Below the pieces are notes generated by a model. It made no database searches. It was not told where the DNA came from and saw only the letters and a program-made list of their open reading frames with translations. The translations under genes were made by a program, and so were the position numbers. DNA of 51,776 nt, from positions 1-51,776 of IMG/VR virus record IMGVR_UViG_3300025133_000153; one strand, 5' to 3'. The first letter of the stretch is position 1, and every line of letters begins with the position of its first letter. The stretch is from a virus. This document shows positions 35,884 to 42,179 of the stretch, piece after piece.

Positions 35884-36003
35884 TTAAGGTGTTACGAATC
35901 CCATCCCTGTTCTAGCAATTTGTAATACGATTATCACTATGAGTACCAAGGCACCTATAGAAAATAATGTTTCTATTATCTTGTATTCAAAGTTGTCATT
36001 CAT
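35884..36003 (-). CDS. Very small membrane protein
   Basis: A 39-aa gene overlapping the DUF551-like gene by eight bases. It has one membrane helix (LFSIGALVLIVIIVLQIA) and the end RTGMGFVTP. The tandem arrangement with another tiny membrane protein carrying a similar TGMG segment suggests a pair acting together. Function unknown. Confidence 0.65.
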   Translation of the reverse strand: MNDNFEYKIIETLFSIGALVLIVIIVLQIARTGMGFVTP

Positions 36004-36295
36004 CTGGTTTCTCAGGCCTGTCTTGTCCCGTGTCCGGCATCCAGTGGGTAACGTCACCACCTAAACTGCCACGCTCCCCACCAAAGTAGTCGATGCCAGT
36101 GCATCCCTCACTGTAACCACAGTCAGGTAGCTTGCATCCCCTGCTCCAATCATTCCCATCTGCATCCACCATCCCCTCATAGCACCCAAAGAACCCAAAG
36201 AATTCACCTTGGCTGACGCCAGTGTGCTCAAAATAGTACCACACTGGTGCACCCTTCTCTGGATACTTGTCTTTTACTGAAGTCCACTCAGACAT
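35996..36295 (-). CDS. DUF551-like protein
   Basis: A 99-aa protein with the family layout: WTSVKDKYPEKGAPVWYYF at the start and DVTHWMP near the end. Members occur in many phages and prophages; function unknown. It also has four Cys (FGCYEG, GCKLPDCGYSEGC). ATG 36295 has GAGGAGG upstream and overlaps the previous stop. Confidence 0.75.
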   Translation of the reverse strand: MSEWTSVKDKYPEKGAPVWYYFEHTGVSQGEFFGFFGCYEGMVDADGNDWSRGCKLPDCGYSEGCTGIDYFGGERGSLGGDVTHWMPDTGQDRPEKPDE

Positions 36296-36698
36296 CACTT
36301 TCCTCCTCTACAGGTGGTATATTAGCAATACGTTCCGCTTCTTCAGCCCTGTACTGGGTTAAGCTTTCATTCCACATACGAGTGAAGCCGGGCAGGTTCT
36401 CCTCTGCACTGAGCATAGCCTGATTGGGCAGTGATGAGGAGGGGAACGCCCTCTCCCATGTGTCCGCATCACAATGCTCTCTGAGGAACACTGAAGCTTC
36501 GGTTATGCGTGGCACACTGAGTGGACTGTCACGGTGGAAGTCCACCAGTCTGGAATGGTTGGGCTCAGGTGTCGGTAGACACGCAACCCCACCCTTACAG
36601 TGCATAGCAGACTCATGTATGACATCTATCAGATGCCCTATATGCCTGACGGCATCATCTAAAGTCATGTATAGCCATTGCCGTTCATCGTTATCCAT
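36288..36698 (-). CDS. Small hypothetical protein
   Basis: A 136-aa protein starting within the stop of the DUF7227-like gene, with GAGGAGAG upstream. It is largely helical (MTLDDAVRHIGHLIDVIHESAMH; TRMWNESLTQYRAEEAERIA) and ends acidic. I recognise no family. It overlaps genes at both ends by eight bases. Confidence 0.65.
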   Translation of the reverse strand: MDNDERQWLYMTLDDAVRHIGHLIDVIHESAMHCKGGVACLPTPEPNHSRLVDFHRDSPLSVPRITEASVFLREHCDADTWERAFPSSSLPNQAMLSAEENLPGFTRMWNESLTQYRAEEAERIANIPPVEEESDV

Positions 36699-37431
36699 CG
36701 GCTCTCCTCTTTAGTTGGACATAATTCTTACCTGATCCATGTGCTTCGATGGCAATACGGTTACCTGATCCATTGCACATGCCACAGTTACTGCACGTTA
36801 CACCCTTTTCTTTGTCAGCAGGGCAGTAGATCTCACCAGGCAGTAACGAACCACCGACTGGCATAACTCTGAATGTCCCTGCATTAGCTAGGGCCGGATG
36901 TTCTAGCTCTTCTATCTCATCAATAGAAGCTTGGAATACATCCAGTGCCCATCGGAACTTCTTAGACTTCCATTGATGGGTGTATCCAGTGTAGCCCGGT
37001 GGCGACATAGCCACGAGCTTGCGCTGTACCTCTTCGGGCACACCTGCCGGGTCACCGTAAGCACCGAACCGTATCGGGTCCACTATCTGCGGTATCGGAC
37101 TGACCCCATCCCATACTGGATAGCCACCCCTCTTGAAGGTGCGGTAGATATTCAGCGGTGCTTGACCCTCCTGCACATAGCAAGATCGTACCCAACGTTG
37201 CAACTCTGCATTCCATCGCATTCGGTGTGTACATCCACCACATATTGCGCCATCCATTCGTTGCATCACGGCCTCAACTGGATTCAGTCCATCATCTACC
37301 AGTATCCATTGCTGATGCATCGCCCCCGTCTTAGCGTTCGTTGTCTTGAACGTGATTATGGAGACAATCTGAACTGAGGGATTGAGCATACTTGGCCCGT
37401 TGTAAACAACGATACCATTTGGTTTAGCCAT
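36691..37431 (-). CDS. Cys-rich phage protein (DUF7227/gp88-like)
   Basis: A 246-aa protein with ICGGCTHR, a later CYVQEGQAPLNIY, and EIYCPADKEKGVTCSNCGMCNG near the C-terminus. This pattern is familiar from a phage family annotated as DUF7227 or gp88-like. The repeated Cys sets suggest zinc or Fe-S binding; an enzymatic role has not been shown to my knowledge. GGAGG precedes the ATG. Confidence 0.7.
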   Translation of the reverse strand: MAKPNGIVVYNGPSMLNPSVQIVSIITFKTTNAKTGAMHQQWILVDDGLNPVEAVMQRMDGAICGGCTHRMRWNAELQRWVRSCYVQEGQAPLNIYRTFKRGGYPVWDGVSPIPQIVDPIRFGAYGDPAGVPEEVQRKLVAMSPPGYTGYTHQWKSKKFRWALDVFQASIDEIEELEHPALANAGTFRVMPVGGSLLPGEIYCPADKEKGVTCSNCGMCNGSGNRIAIEAHGSGKNYVQLKRRADG

Positions 37432-37434
37432 TGC

Positions 37435-37563
37435 TCATTCCTCCTCCTTGATAGGTTCATACTGTTTTGGTCCCACCCTTTTATATTCTTTAATCAAAGG
37501 ACCGTCCTTATCCTGCAATTCCCTCTCCTCTTTTGTCATCTTCTTGGGCGGTATGTATTTCAC
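37435..37563 (-). CDS. Very small basic protein
   Basis: A 42-aa gene with a GTG start in a GTGA overlap with the 53-aa gene and GGAGG four bases upstream. The product is Lys/Glu-rich (KYIPPKKMTKEERELQDKDG, ending KEEE). Coupling and codon use support it. Function unknown. Confidence 0.55.
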   Translation of the reverse strand: MKYIPPKKMTKEERELQDKDGPLIKEYKRVGPKQYEPIKEEE

Positions 37564-37721
37564 TCCTCCTCCCTTGTTGGACGAACTGATTCATCGTGAG
37601 AACGCTTGAGTGATTTCACCCATTCGGTACGTTCTTCAGGCGTCATCTCCTCTTCTGACTTGGGAGGTACGCTCCTCCTGTACCACTTCGGTCGCTCCAT
37701 CCACTCCCATAGATCAGTCAT
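37560..37721 (-). CDS. Very small charged protein
   Basis: A 53-aa gene with GGAGGTGG upstream of the ATG and an eight-base overlap with the upstream gene. It starts MTDLWEWMERPKWYRRS and continues as charged helices (MTPEERTEWVKSLKRS). Like its downstream neighbour it contains MT-EER, so the two tiny genes may be related. Function unknown. Confidence 0.65.
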   Translation of the reverse strand: MTDLWEWMERPKWYRRSVPPKSEEEMTPEERTEWVKSLKRSHDESVRPTREEE

Positions 37722-37902
37722 TGTCCACCTCTCTCTCCCATTTTTGTATCATTACTTGTAGTCCAGAGGCACACTCAAGCCTCCCTGCAAGCACACCCAT
37801 TTCAAAACCTTCTTCCTGTTCCTCGTAGCATGTGCCATCATTCGCTGAGACTTCACCTTCAAGCCAATCCGTAATTTTTTCGATCAATTCATTGTGTTTC
37901 AT
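37714..37902 (-). CDS. Small acidic helical protein
   Basis: A 62-aa protein starting at ATG 37902 in a TGATG overlap with GGAGG upstream. Sequence: KHNELIEKITDWLEGEVS, then GFEMGVLAGRLECASGLQVMIQKW. It has two predicted helices and an acidic linker. No family recognised. Confidence 0.65.
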   Translation of the reverse strand: MKHNELIEKITDWLEGEVSANDGTCYEEQEEGFEMGVLAGRLECASGLQVMIQKWEREVDND

Positions 37903-38069
37903 CAGTCCTCCCATACTTCAAAGTTTTCATCATTAAGATTGAACAGTCCCCGTGGGTCACCCTGACAACCACCAAGCTGTTTGTACATCTGCTCCATAGC
38001 ATCCGCTTCACTCTCAGCTTCGACATCAAGCTCCCCTACCCAGGTGTAAACAATCCTGTACTCTTTCAT
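37902..38069 (-). CDS. Small alpha/beta protein
   Basis: A 55-aa protein starting MKEYRIVYTWVGELDVEAESEADAMEQM, a strand-strand-helix layout also seen in 32843-33046. ATG 38069 lies in an ATGA overlap with GAGGAGG upstream; the longer frame has no such site. It ends FEVWED. Function unknown. Confidence 0.65.
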   Translation of the reverse strand: MKEYRIVYTWVGELDVEAESEADAMEQMYKQLGGCQGDPRGLFNLNDENFEVWED

Positions 38070-38425
38070 ACTTCCTCCTCTTTGAATTCTATTGCTAACT
38101 TGCGAGTATAACGGTCCATCCATTCTTCTGGCTTGATGGCATCCAACCAGTCAGACAGACTGACTAGTCGGCCCATGTCCTCTATCACATGTTGCTCACC
38201 GATCCAACGGACTGGGATGACCCGGCCATTCTCTAGGGTGATGCTGACACCGAAGGTACGTTCACATTCAAAGATCCCTTGAGTGTGATGACGTAACGCA
38301 CGATGTCTGAAGTCACCGAAGTGTGACTTGGATTCATCGAACCACGAATGGATTGCGATGTAATCCTCTACAGTACCACCCCATTTCTTTACGCTACTTA
38401 TAGCGTGGTGGTGTGGGTGAGACAT
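38066..38425 (-). CDS. DUF6915-like protein
   Basis: A 119-aa protein with the strongly recognisable start MSHPHHHAISSVKKWGG, DYIAIHSWFDESK, FRHRALRHHTQGIFECE and PVRWIGEQHVIEDMG. The same pattern occurs in many phage and some bacterial proteins. The many conserved His residues suggest metal binding. It starts directly after the previous TAA. Function unknown. Confidence 0.8.
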   Translation of the reverse strand: MSHPHHHAISSVKKWGGTVEDYIAIHSWFDESKSHFGDFRHRALRHHTQGIFECERTFGVSITLENGRVIPVRWIGEQHVIEDMGRLVSLSDWLDAIKPEEWMDRYTRKLAIEFKEEEV

Positions 38426-38851
38426 TTACCAATCCAGTTCTTGGTGTGAGTGGTTAGGTTCTTGGTAATCCTGATTCACTGTTATCTTTTCTGTGTTGGT
38501 ATCCCAAGTAACCTCACCGCTCACATAGAAGTCTCCTGCGAACGTGCCCCACAACCTATAGACTGGGGCAACCAAGATGTCAGCTAAGTGGGCCTCCTCT
38601 CGTACCTCTTCGGGATATTCGTTGGCTGTGATATATCCCTTCCCAGGTATGTATTCCCCATCAAGGTAGTGTTCCTTGATTTCTCCTGTTGTTCCATCTT
38701 CCATTATTGTGGTGATGCCCTCCGATCCACCATCATCGTTGCCTCCCGAATAATGGACGATTGCCTGGGCTATACCTGACTTTCTGAGCTTATAAAAACC
38801 CTTAGCTTTAAGTTGCCCTTCAGTCAGGCCATCGGCTTTGTTCCTACTCAT
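38426..38851 (-). CDS. DUF6878-like protein
   Basis: A 141-aa protein with VHYSGGNDDGGSEGITTI in the first half and VYRLWGTFAGDFYVSGEVTWDTNTEKI near the end. This layout (GGNDxGG, then GxFAGxFxVxGxVxW) recurs in phage and bacterial hypothetical proteins grouped, as I recall, under DUF6878. GGAGGAGG precedes the ATG. Function unknown. Confidence 0.65.
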   Translation of the reverse strand: MSRNKADGLTEGQLKAKGFYKLRKSGIAQAIVHYSGGNDDGGSEGITTIMEDGTTGEIKEHYLDGEYIPGKGYITANEYPEEVREEAHLADILVAPVYRLWGTFAGDFYVSGEVTWDTNTEKITVNQDYQEPNHSHQELDW

Positions 38852-38967
38852 ACCTCCTCCTTACTCTTTTCATCAGTAACTACCACCCATTTGGGTCTAT
38901 CGTGGTTAGGGTTCTTACATAGGTTCCGGCAATCACATGCCGGAGGATCTAATCGCCACACTTTCAT
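38848..38967 (-). CDS. Very small Cys-containing protein
   Basis: A 39-aa gene ending in an ATGA overlap with the following gene. It has CDCRNLC (three Cys within seven residues) and a short strand KWVVVTDE. The ribosome site is weak (AGGAG 11 bases away), and a seven-base-pair hairpin (38925-38944) lies inside the coding region. It is probable rather than certain. Confidence 0.5.
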   Translation of the reverse strand: MKVWRLDPPACDCRNLCKNPNHDRPKWVVVTDEKSKEEV

Positions 38968-38972
38968 TCGCG

Positions 38973-39074
38973 TCACTTCTCCTTACGGAATGTTTCATAG
39001 AGTGCTACGCATCCTAAGCATATCATCACGATTACATACACCACGATGACAAACTCAGAGTCTTGTCCGTACAT
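38973..39074 (-). CDS. Very small single-span membrane protein
   Basis: A 33-aa gene with AGGAGG four bases before the ATG, the best possible ribosome site. It reads MYGQDSEFVIVVYVIVMICLG..., one membrane helix with a short polar start and a basic tail (TFRKEK). Function unknown. Confidence 0.65.
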   Translation of the reverse strand: MYGQDSEFVIVVYVIVMICLGCVALYETFRKEK

Positions 39075-39082
39075 CAGTCCTC

Positions 39083-39316
39083 CTATGAATCGTGCGTGGC
39101 TAGTTCAGATCGGATACCGGCCTCTCTGGCTTGGTCAAGCAGTTCATATACCATATTCTCACAGTTTTTCAGAAGCTGTCTGTGTTCATCCCATAATTCT
39201 TTTTCCCGTGAGGGATTACCGAATCTGCGGTACTGATCAGATTGCAGTCTCAGATTGACTGCTCTATTGACCTCATCAAATAGATCATTGACATCACCTA
39301 CGAATGGGTGTCGCAT
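39083..39316 (-). CDS. Small charged helical protein
   Basis: A 77-aa protein with AGGAGG four bases before the ATG. It is helical throughout (VNDLFDEVNRAVNLRL; LLKNCENMVYELLDQAREAG) with balanced charge. Nothing marks a known family. Its position among membrane and zinc-binding small proteins suggests an early host-interaction gene. Confidence 0.65.
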   Translation of the reverse strand: MRHPFVGDVNDLFDEVNRAVNLRLQSDQYRRFGNPSREKELWDEHRQLLKNCENMVYELLDQAREAGIRSELATHDS

Positions 39317-39317
39317 G

Positions 39318-39401
39318 CTACCTCCTGTACTTACGCATTAAACAATCAAAGCAACTACATCTGAATAGGTTCAGAAATTTTGTAGTCCAGTGGTATAGCA
39401 T
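39318..39401 (-). CDS. Tiny Cys-containing peptide
   Basis: A 27-aa frame with GAGGAGG five bases before ATG 39401. It reads MLYHWTTKFLNLF then RCSCFDCLMRKYRR, with three Cys and a basic end. Its stop lies inside the ribosome site of the next gene, so it may be a translated leader that couples to it. Confidence 0.5.
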   Translation of the reverse strand: MLYHWTTKFLNLFRCSCFDCLMRKYRR

Positions 39402-39431
39402 TGCTACCTCCTCATATCTTTTGTGAAAGAC

Positions 39432-39668
39432 TTAGGTACTTCTTCCTGAATGACAGCCGTCATCCATAAACTTCTGAAGCCACTCATGATAGGTGACCCC
39501 AGGTAGGAACTCAGTCTGGTCACCTTCACCCTTACTGACAGGCTGACCGCAAGACCTACAGGTCATTTGCACTGAGTCTATAGTCTGGAGGGTGACATCC
39601 TCACCGAAGGTGGCGAATGCATTGCAACAGTCGGTCATACGTTGGCCGAACTTATCGTACAGTTTCAT
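39432..39668 (-). CDS. Small zinc-binding protein
   Basis: A 78-aa protein with DCCNAFATF and MTCRSCGQPVSKG, giving two Cys pairs for one zinc ribbon, and HEWLQKFMDDGCH near the end. It starts in an ATGA overlap with the upstream zinc-ribbon gene, so two small zinc proteins are made together. Function unknown. Confidence 0.7.
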   Translation of the reverse strand: MKLYDKFGQRMTDCCNAFATFGEDVTLQTIDSVQMTCRSCGQPVSKGEGDQTEFLPGVTYHEWLQKFMDDGCHSGRST

Positions 39669-39859
39669 TGATACACCTTTATTTTCTTGGGCATCGTTGG
39701 TTCTGCCAAATCAATATGGCATTGTTCACAGAACAGAGTGCCAGACTCTTGGTGTAGTCCATGTGTGAAAGAGCCAGAGTCCTCATCGATTACATCGCCA
39801 CCACACTTCGGGCACTCTAAGTACCACGCGATTGCTCCGGCTACCTTAGCCTTTCTCAT
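39665..39859 (-). CDS. Small zinc-ribbon protein
   Basis: A 64-aa protein with CPKC and CEQC separated by 27 residues, a standard zinc ribbon, and a basic C-terminus (MPKKIKVYQ). GGAG lies upstream of the ATG. It is the first gene after a 105-base gap that holds a promoter candidate. Likely a nucleic-acid or protein adaptor. Confidence 0.7.
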   Translation of the reverse strand: MRKAKVAGAIAWYLECPKCGGDVIDEDSGSFTHGLHQESGTLFCEQCHIDLAEPTMPKKIKVYQ

Positions 39860-39903
39860 CAGTCACTCTCCTTTGAGAGGCTCATCGGCCTCGTGTGATA
39901 TAC

Positions 39904-39912
39904 AGTATAGCA
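39904..39912 (-). promoter_or_regulatory. Extended -10 promoter candidate (leftward)
   Basis: TGCTATACT on the reverse strand is an extended -10 element with no good -35. It lies in the 105-base gap 39860-39964, just before the zinc-ribbon genes. Confidence 0.4.
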
Positions 39913-39964
39913 CATATCGTGCCAAGGTGATAGCACCTAGTGTAAGTCGTTGTGTTACAACACC

Positions 39965-40327
39965 TTACAGCACACCCCAACATTCACCCGTACTCGTGAG
40001 CCACACCTTTTCCAGTCTATCTACCCTCACTCCGTTCACGTTAAAGAACTTGTCACGGTGAGGATTGAATCGTATTCGTTGAGCTTCAGGTGGAATCTCA
40101 AACGGTTCATCTACGGCCCACGTTCTAGCAATCATCCAACAGAAAACATTTCTAGACTTACCGTTTAGGTGGCAGTCCCAAAAGGCTTGTGAGGTGGGCT
40201 GTTTACATGTAACCCCCCACAGTTCTGCTTGCTTGCAGTGTTGCACTGGGGGAGTGGATGTAGGGTAGAAGCTCCACCGATCACGGTTAAGATTCTTATA
40301 GAACTTACCCCTTTGTGCGCTACTCAT
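39965..40327 (-). CDS. Hypothetical protein
   Basis: A 120-aa protein starting MSSAQRGKFYKNLNRDRW at ATG 40327 (ATGA overlap, GGAGGA upstream). It has four Cys and many Trp (QAELWGVTCKQ; FWDCHLNGKSRNVFCWMIARTW) and ends with a strand-rich region. The pattern is not one I recognise. A short structured leader for the next genes follows its stop. Confidence 0.6.
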   Translation of the reverse strand: MSSAQRGKFYKNLNRDRWSFYPTSTPPVQHCKQAELWGVTCKQPTSQAFWDCHLNGKSRNVFCWMIARTWAVDEPFEIPPEAQRIRFNPHRDKFFNVNGVRVDRLEKVWLTSTGECWGVL

Positions 40328-40638
40328 TCCTCCTCCTCTCCTGACTGGAAACGGTGCGGATATACACGCTCTTCCAAGCCACGCCAACCGTATCGGTAGC
40401 CTTCAAGCCAGTCACATACATCGGTACGCCATCCACCTGCATCACCGTTACAGCACAGATGCCACCACGGTCTAGAGTTTGTCATCCATCTCTGGTCTCT
40501 CTCTTCGGTTCTTGATCCGCACATACGACACTCTTTTCTGCGTCCCAAGCGATAGACACGATAGGGGAGTTCACAATGCCACCAATCCCAGAGCCTATAC
40601 TTGATACGGAAGACCATTTTTAGATATAAGAGTTCCAT
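40324..40638 (-). CDS. Small basic zinc-ribbon-like protein
   Basis: A 104-aa protein, Arg/Trp-rich, with CRMCGSR, HLCCNGD and CDWLEGY as possible zinc ligands. It starts in a TAATG overlap with GAGGAGGG upstream and ends in four Glu residues overlapping the next start. High Arg and Trp content suggests nucleic-acid binding. Function unknown. Confidence 0.6.
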   Translation of the reverse strand: MELLYLKMVFRIKYRLWDWWHCELPYRVYRLGRRKECRMCGSRTEERDQRWMTNSRPWWHLCCNGDAGGWRTDVCDWLEGYRYGWRGLEERVYPHRFQSGEEEE

Positions 40639-40853
40639 TATCCCTCCTCTTCATCTTGAGTCAACGCTCGTTGGATAGAGTCGCATTCCCAACAGCCTAT
40701 ACTTGGGTGGTTTGTATGGACTTCGCGAATGCTTTGAAAGTCGTTTAGAGAGGCGATAGCAGACTCCTCTACATGGTGTAGCAGATAGATAAGATCACGC
40801 TTACTCAAGTCTGCTCTGATTAACGCTTCCACCAAATCATTTTGTAGTGGCAT
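40638..40853 (-). CDS. Small helical protein
   Basis: A 71-aa protein starting MPLQNDLVEALIRADLSKRDLIYLLHH at ATG 40853, with AAGGAGG three bases upstream; the longer frame lacks such a site. It is helical, with CWEC near the end. Overlaps the upstream gene by 17 bases. Function unknown. Confidence 0.65.
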   Translation of the reverse strand: MPLQNDLVEALIRADLSKRDLIYLLHHVEESAIASLNDFQSIREVHTNHPSIGCWECDSIQRALTQDEEEG

Positions 40854-40974
40854 GCTCCTCCTTAGTTGCCATACCCTTGCCATAAGAACCGTTGGATCGG
40901 AATGTCCATCCCCGATTGACCAACAGCTTCACGATGTACTTCTTATTCTGCTCTGGAGTAGGCCGTAGCTTCAT
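40837..40974 (-). CDS. Very small protein downstream of the structured RNA region
   Basis: A 45-aa protein starting MKLRPTPEQNKKYIVKLLVNRGW at ATG 40974 (GAGGG six bases upstream). The longer upstream frame reads through the tRNA-like T-arm and is rejected. It is basic and compact. As first gene after the hairpin region, its expression may depend on that structure. Function unknown. Confidence 0.6.
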   Translation of the reverse strand: MKLRPTPEQNKKYIVKLLVNRGWTFRSNGSYGKGMATKEEHATTK

Positions 40975-41002
40975 GATATTCCCTCTTCTTTGGTGAAAGA
41001 AA

Positions 41003-41123
41003 CATAGGTGTGGGGAGTCGAACCCCAAGTCAGTACGTCTACTGACTGAGCCCATCAATCCCAGTGTATTGATATGTGCTAACCCAATAGCCTCTAGGAC
41101 TACATTGACATTGCTCCACCTAC
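41003..41123 (-). ncRNA. Candidate tRNA-like structured RNA
   Basis: Read leftwards, GTAGGTG (41123-41117) can pair with CACCTAT (41010-41004), like a seven-pair acceptor stem with one G-U. The 3' half abuts a canonical T-arm: TGGGG, loop TTCGACT, CCCCA (41027-41011). A seven-pair hairpin, AGTCAGT/ACTGACT (41047-41028), abuts that arm like a long variable arm. ATCAAT/ATTGAT (41073-41054) and a weaker GTAGTC/GGCTAT hairpin occupy the D-arm and anticodon positions. At 121 nt, with no normal anticodon loop and no CCA, it is not a standard tRNA. A tRNA relic or an attachment or packaging site are alternatives. Confidence 0.45.
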
Positions 41124-41224
41124 GAAACTGAGTCAGGTAGGTGCAACCACTCTAAGTAGGACTCAGTACTGCGCCTTTATACTACGGTTTTCTACTTAGA
41201 GCCTATGCGGTATTTGCTATACCG
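41117..41224. repeat. Run of three inverted repeats next to the tRNA-like element
   Basis: CACCTAC/GTAGGTG (41117-41123 and 41137-41143, loop 13), CTCTAAGTAG/CTACTTAGAG (41150-41159 and 41192-41201, perfect ten pairs, loop 32) and CGGTAT/ATACCG (41208-41213 and 41219-41224). The first shares one arm with the tRNA-like acceptor stem, so the two folds exclude each other. Confidence 0.7.
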
Positions 41225-41547
41225 TACTTCCGCCATGCTGTGGAGTCGGTCGAGTCCCTAGTTGACGCATATCTTGAGGAGTATTTACCCCTAGATATCG
41301 TGTGAGTGTAATCACTCAAGAACTGACCTTCTTGCCTAGCTCTACGGTTGGCATGGGAACCGGAATCGTAGGAAGGAGTAAACCGAACCCGGAACCTACG
41401 CCACAGAGTCTCAGCATGGGGAGATATGATCTTGTCAGCGGTTAACTGACATCGCTCGCCATCTCCAGTGCAAGCAAACTTAGCCTCCCGGTAAGCCTTG
41501 GGATTGATTAACCGTAGCTTAGAAGGCACTATGTTGTATCGGGCCAT
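41203..41547 (-). CDS. Basic Ser/Thr/Arg-rich hypothetical protein
   Basis: A 114-aa frame starting MARYNIVPSKLRLINPKAYREAK at ATG 41547 with AAAGG upstream. It is strongly basic, with CTGDGERC and an Arg/Ser/Thr/Tyr-rich C-terminal half (THTISRGKYSSRYASTRDS). It diverges from terS with only 33 bases between starts. No family is recognised; basic charge fits nucleic-acid binding. The 3' end runs into a hairpin, so it might also be part of a non-coding region. Confidence 0.5.
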   Translation of the reverse strand: MARYNIVPSKLRLINPKAYREAKFACTGDGERCQLTADKIISPHAETLWRRFRVRFTPSYDSGSHANRRARQEGQFLSDYTHTISRGKYSSRYASTRDSTDSTAWRKYGIANTA

Positions 41548-41580
41548 ATGAACCTTTCGTTGAAGGTAAGAGGTGCTTTT

Positions 41581-42009
41581 ATGAGTAAGAGTAGAACCCT
41601 GACCCCAAAACAATCTGCATTCGCAGGCTTCGTGGCTGAAGGCAACAACTACTCCGATGCCTACCGCAAAGCCTACAACAGCAAAAATATGACTGACCGT
41701 AGCATATCAATTGAAGGCTACAAGCTCATGAAAAAAGAGCATATCAAACTTCAAGTTGACTTGCTTAGAGCCGACAATCGGACAGCTACCAAAGCCCACG
41801 AACATTCAAAGCAGACTTGGATACTTGAGCGATTGAAGGAAGAAGCATTGGATATTGATAACCCTGCTTCAACTCGTGTTCGGGCACTAGAACTATTAGG
41901 TAAAGGTGCAGGTCTGTTTGACTCGACTCAGACCGTAGTCGTAGAGAACCGCACAGCCAGTCAAATAGAAGCGGAACTGACTGAGAAGTTAGAGAAGCTT
42001 TTTAACTGA
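41581..42009 (+). CDS. terS: Terminase small subunit
   Basis: A 142-aa protein with LTPKQSAFAGFVAEGNNYSDAYRKAYNSKNMTDRSISIEGYKLMKKE, the helix-turn-helix signature of the Terminase_2 family, followed by a helical oligomerisation region. TerS binds the packaging start on phage DNA and controls TerL. ATG 41581 has AGAGGT upstream. It is separated from terL by 1.8 kb containing a reverse-strand gene cassette, which is unusual. Confidence 0.85.
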   Translation: MSKSRTLTPKQSAFAGFVAEGNNYSDAYRKAYNSKNMTDRSISIEGYKLMKKEHIKLQVDLLRADNRTATKAHEHSKQTWILERLKEEALDIDNPASTRVRALELLGKGAGLFDSTQTVVVENRTASQIEAELTEKLEKLFN

Positions 42010-42051
42010 TAGCACCCTTAGAAAGAGCCTTGGCTTGTCTACTGTCGAACG

Positions 42052-42067
42052 AACTTTCATGAAAGTT
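42052..42067. promoter_or_regulatory. Palindromic operator-like site 1
   Basis: AACTTTCATGAAAGTT is a perfect 16-base palindrome. It shares the core CTTTC-NN-GAAAG with sites at 42107 and 42986, as expected for a dimeric repressor. Confidence 0.6.
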
Positions 42068-42080
42068 GTTACGGCCTGGC

Positions 42081-42096
42081 TGACTGACTGACTGAC
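42081..42096 (+). repeat. (TGAC)4 tandem repeat
   Basis: Four exact TGAC units lie between palindromic sites 1 and 2, bounded by CTGGC on both sides. It may be a slippage-prone spacer. Confidence 0.8.
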
Positions 42097-42106
42097 TGGC
42101 TAGAAA

Positions 42107-42118
42107 CTTTCGCGAAAG
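42107..42118. promoter_or_regulatory. Palindromic operator-like site 2
   Basis: CTTTCGCGAAAG, a perfect 12-base palindrome, lies between terS and the terminator of the reverse-strand cassette gene. Confidence 0.6.
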
Positions 42119-42124
42119 AAACAC

Positions 42125-42148
42125 AAAAAAAAGGGGACCGAAGTCCCC
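42125..42148 (-). terminator. Intrinsic terminator of the reverse-strand cassette gene
   Basis: On the reverse strand GGGGAC, loop TTCG, GTCCCC is followed by eight T. The CTTCGG tetraloop makes this a textbook terminator for the gene at 42180-42953. Confidence 0.95.
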
Positions 42149-42170
42149 CTTCCTAGTGTGGCGGTCCTTC
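42149..42170. repeat. Left inverted repeat of the cassette
   Basis: CTTCCTAG and TGGCGGTCCTTC, separated by TG. The right copy (42997-43019, opposite orientation) has the same two blocks separated by CGG. Confidence 0.9.
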
Positions 42171-42179
42171 CGCACTTAT

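Noticed and set aside
35614-35925. Rightward 103-aa reading frame
   Set aside because: It is antisense to two small membrane-protein genes with ribosome sites and protein-like composition, and crosses the leader hairpin.
41003-41040. attP site matching a host tRNA 3' end
   Set aside because: No integrase or excisionase is visible anywhere in the window, so an integration site lacks support.
40975-41123. A standard tRNA gene on the reverse strand
   Set aside because: T-arm and acceptor halves are present, but the length (121 nt), the missing seven-base anticodon loop and the absent CCA do not fit; kept only as a tRNA-like candidate.
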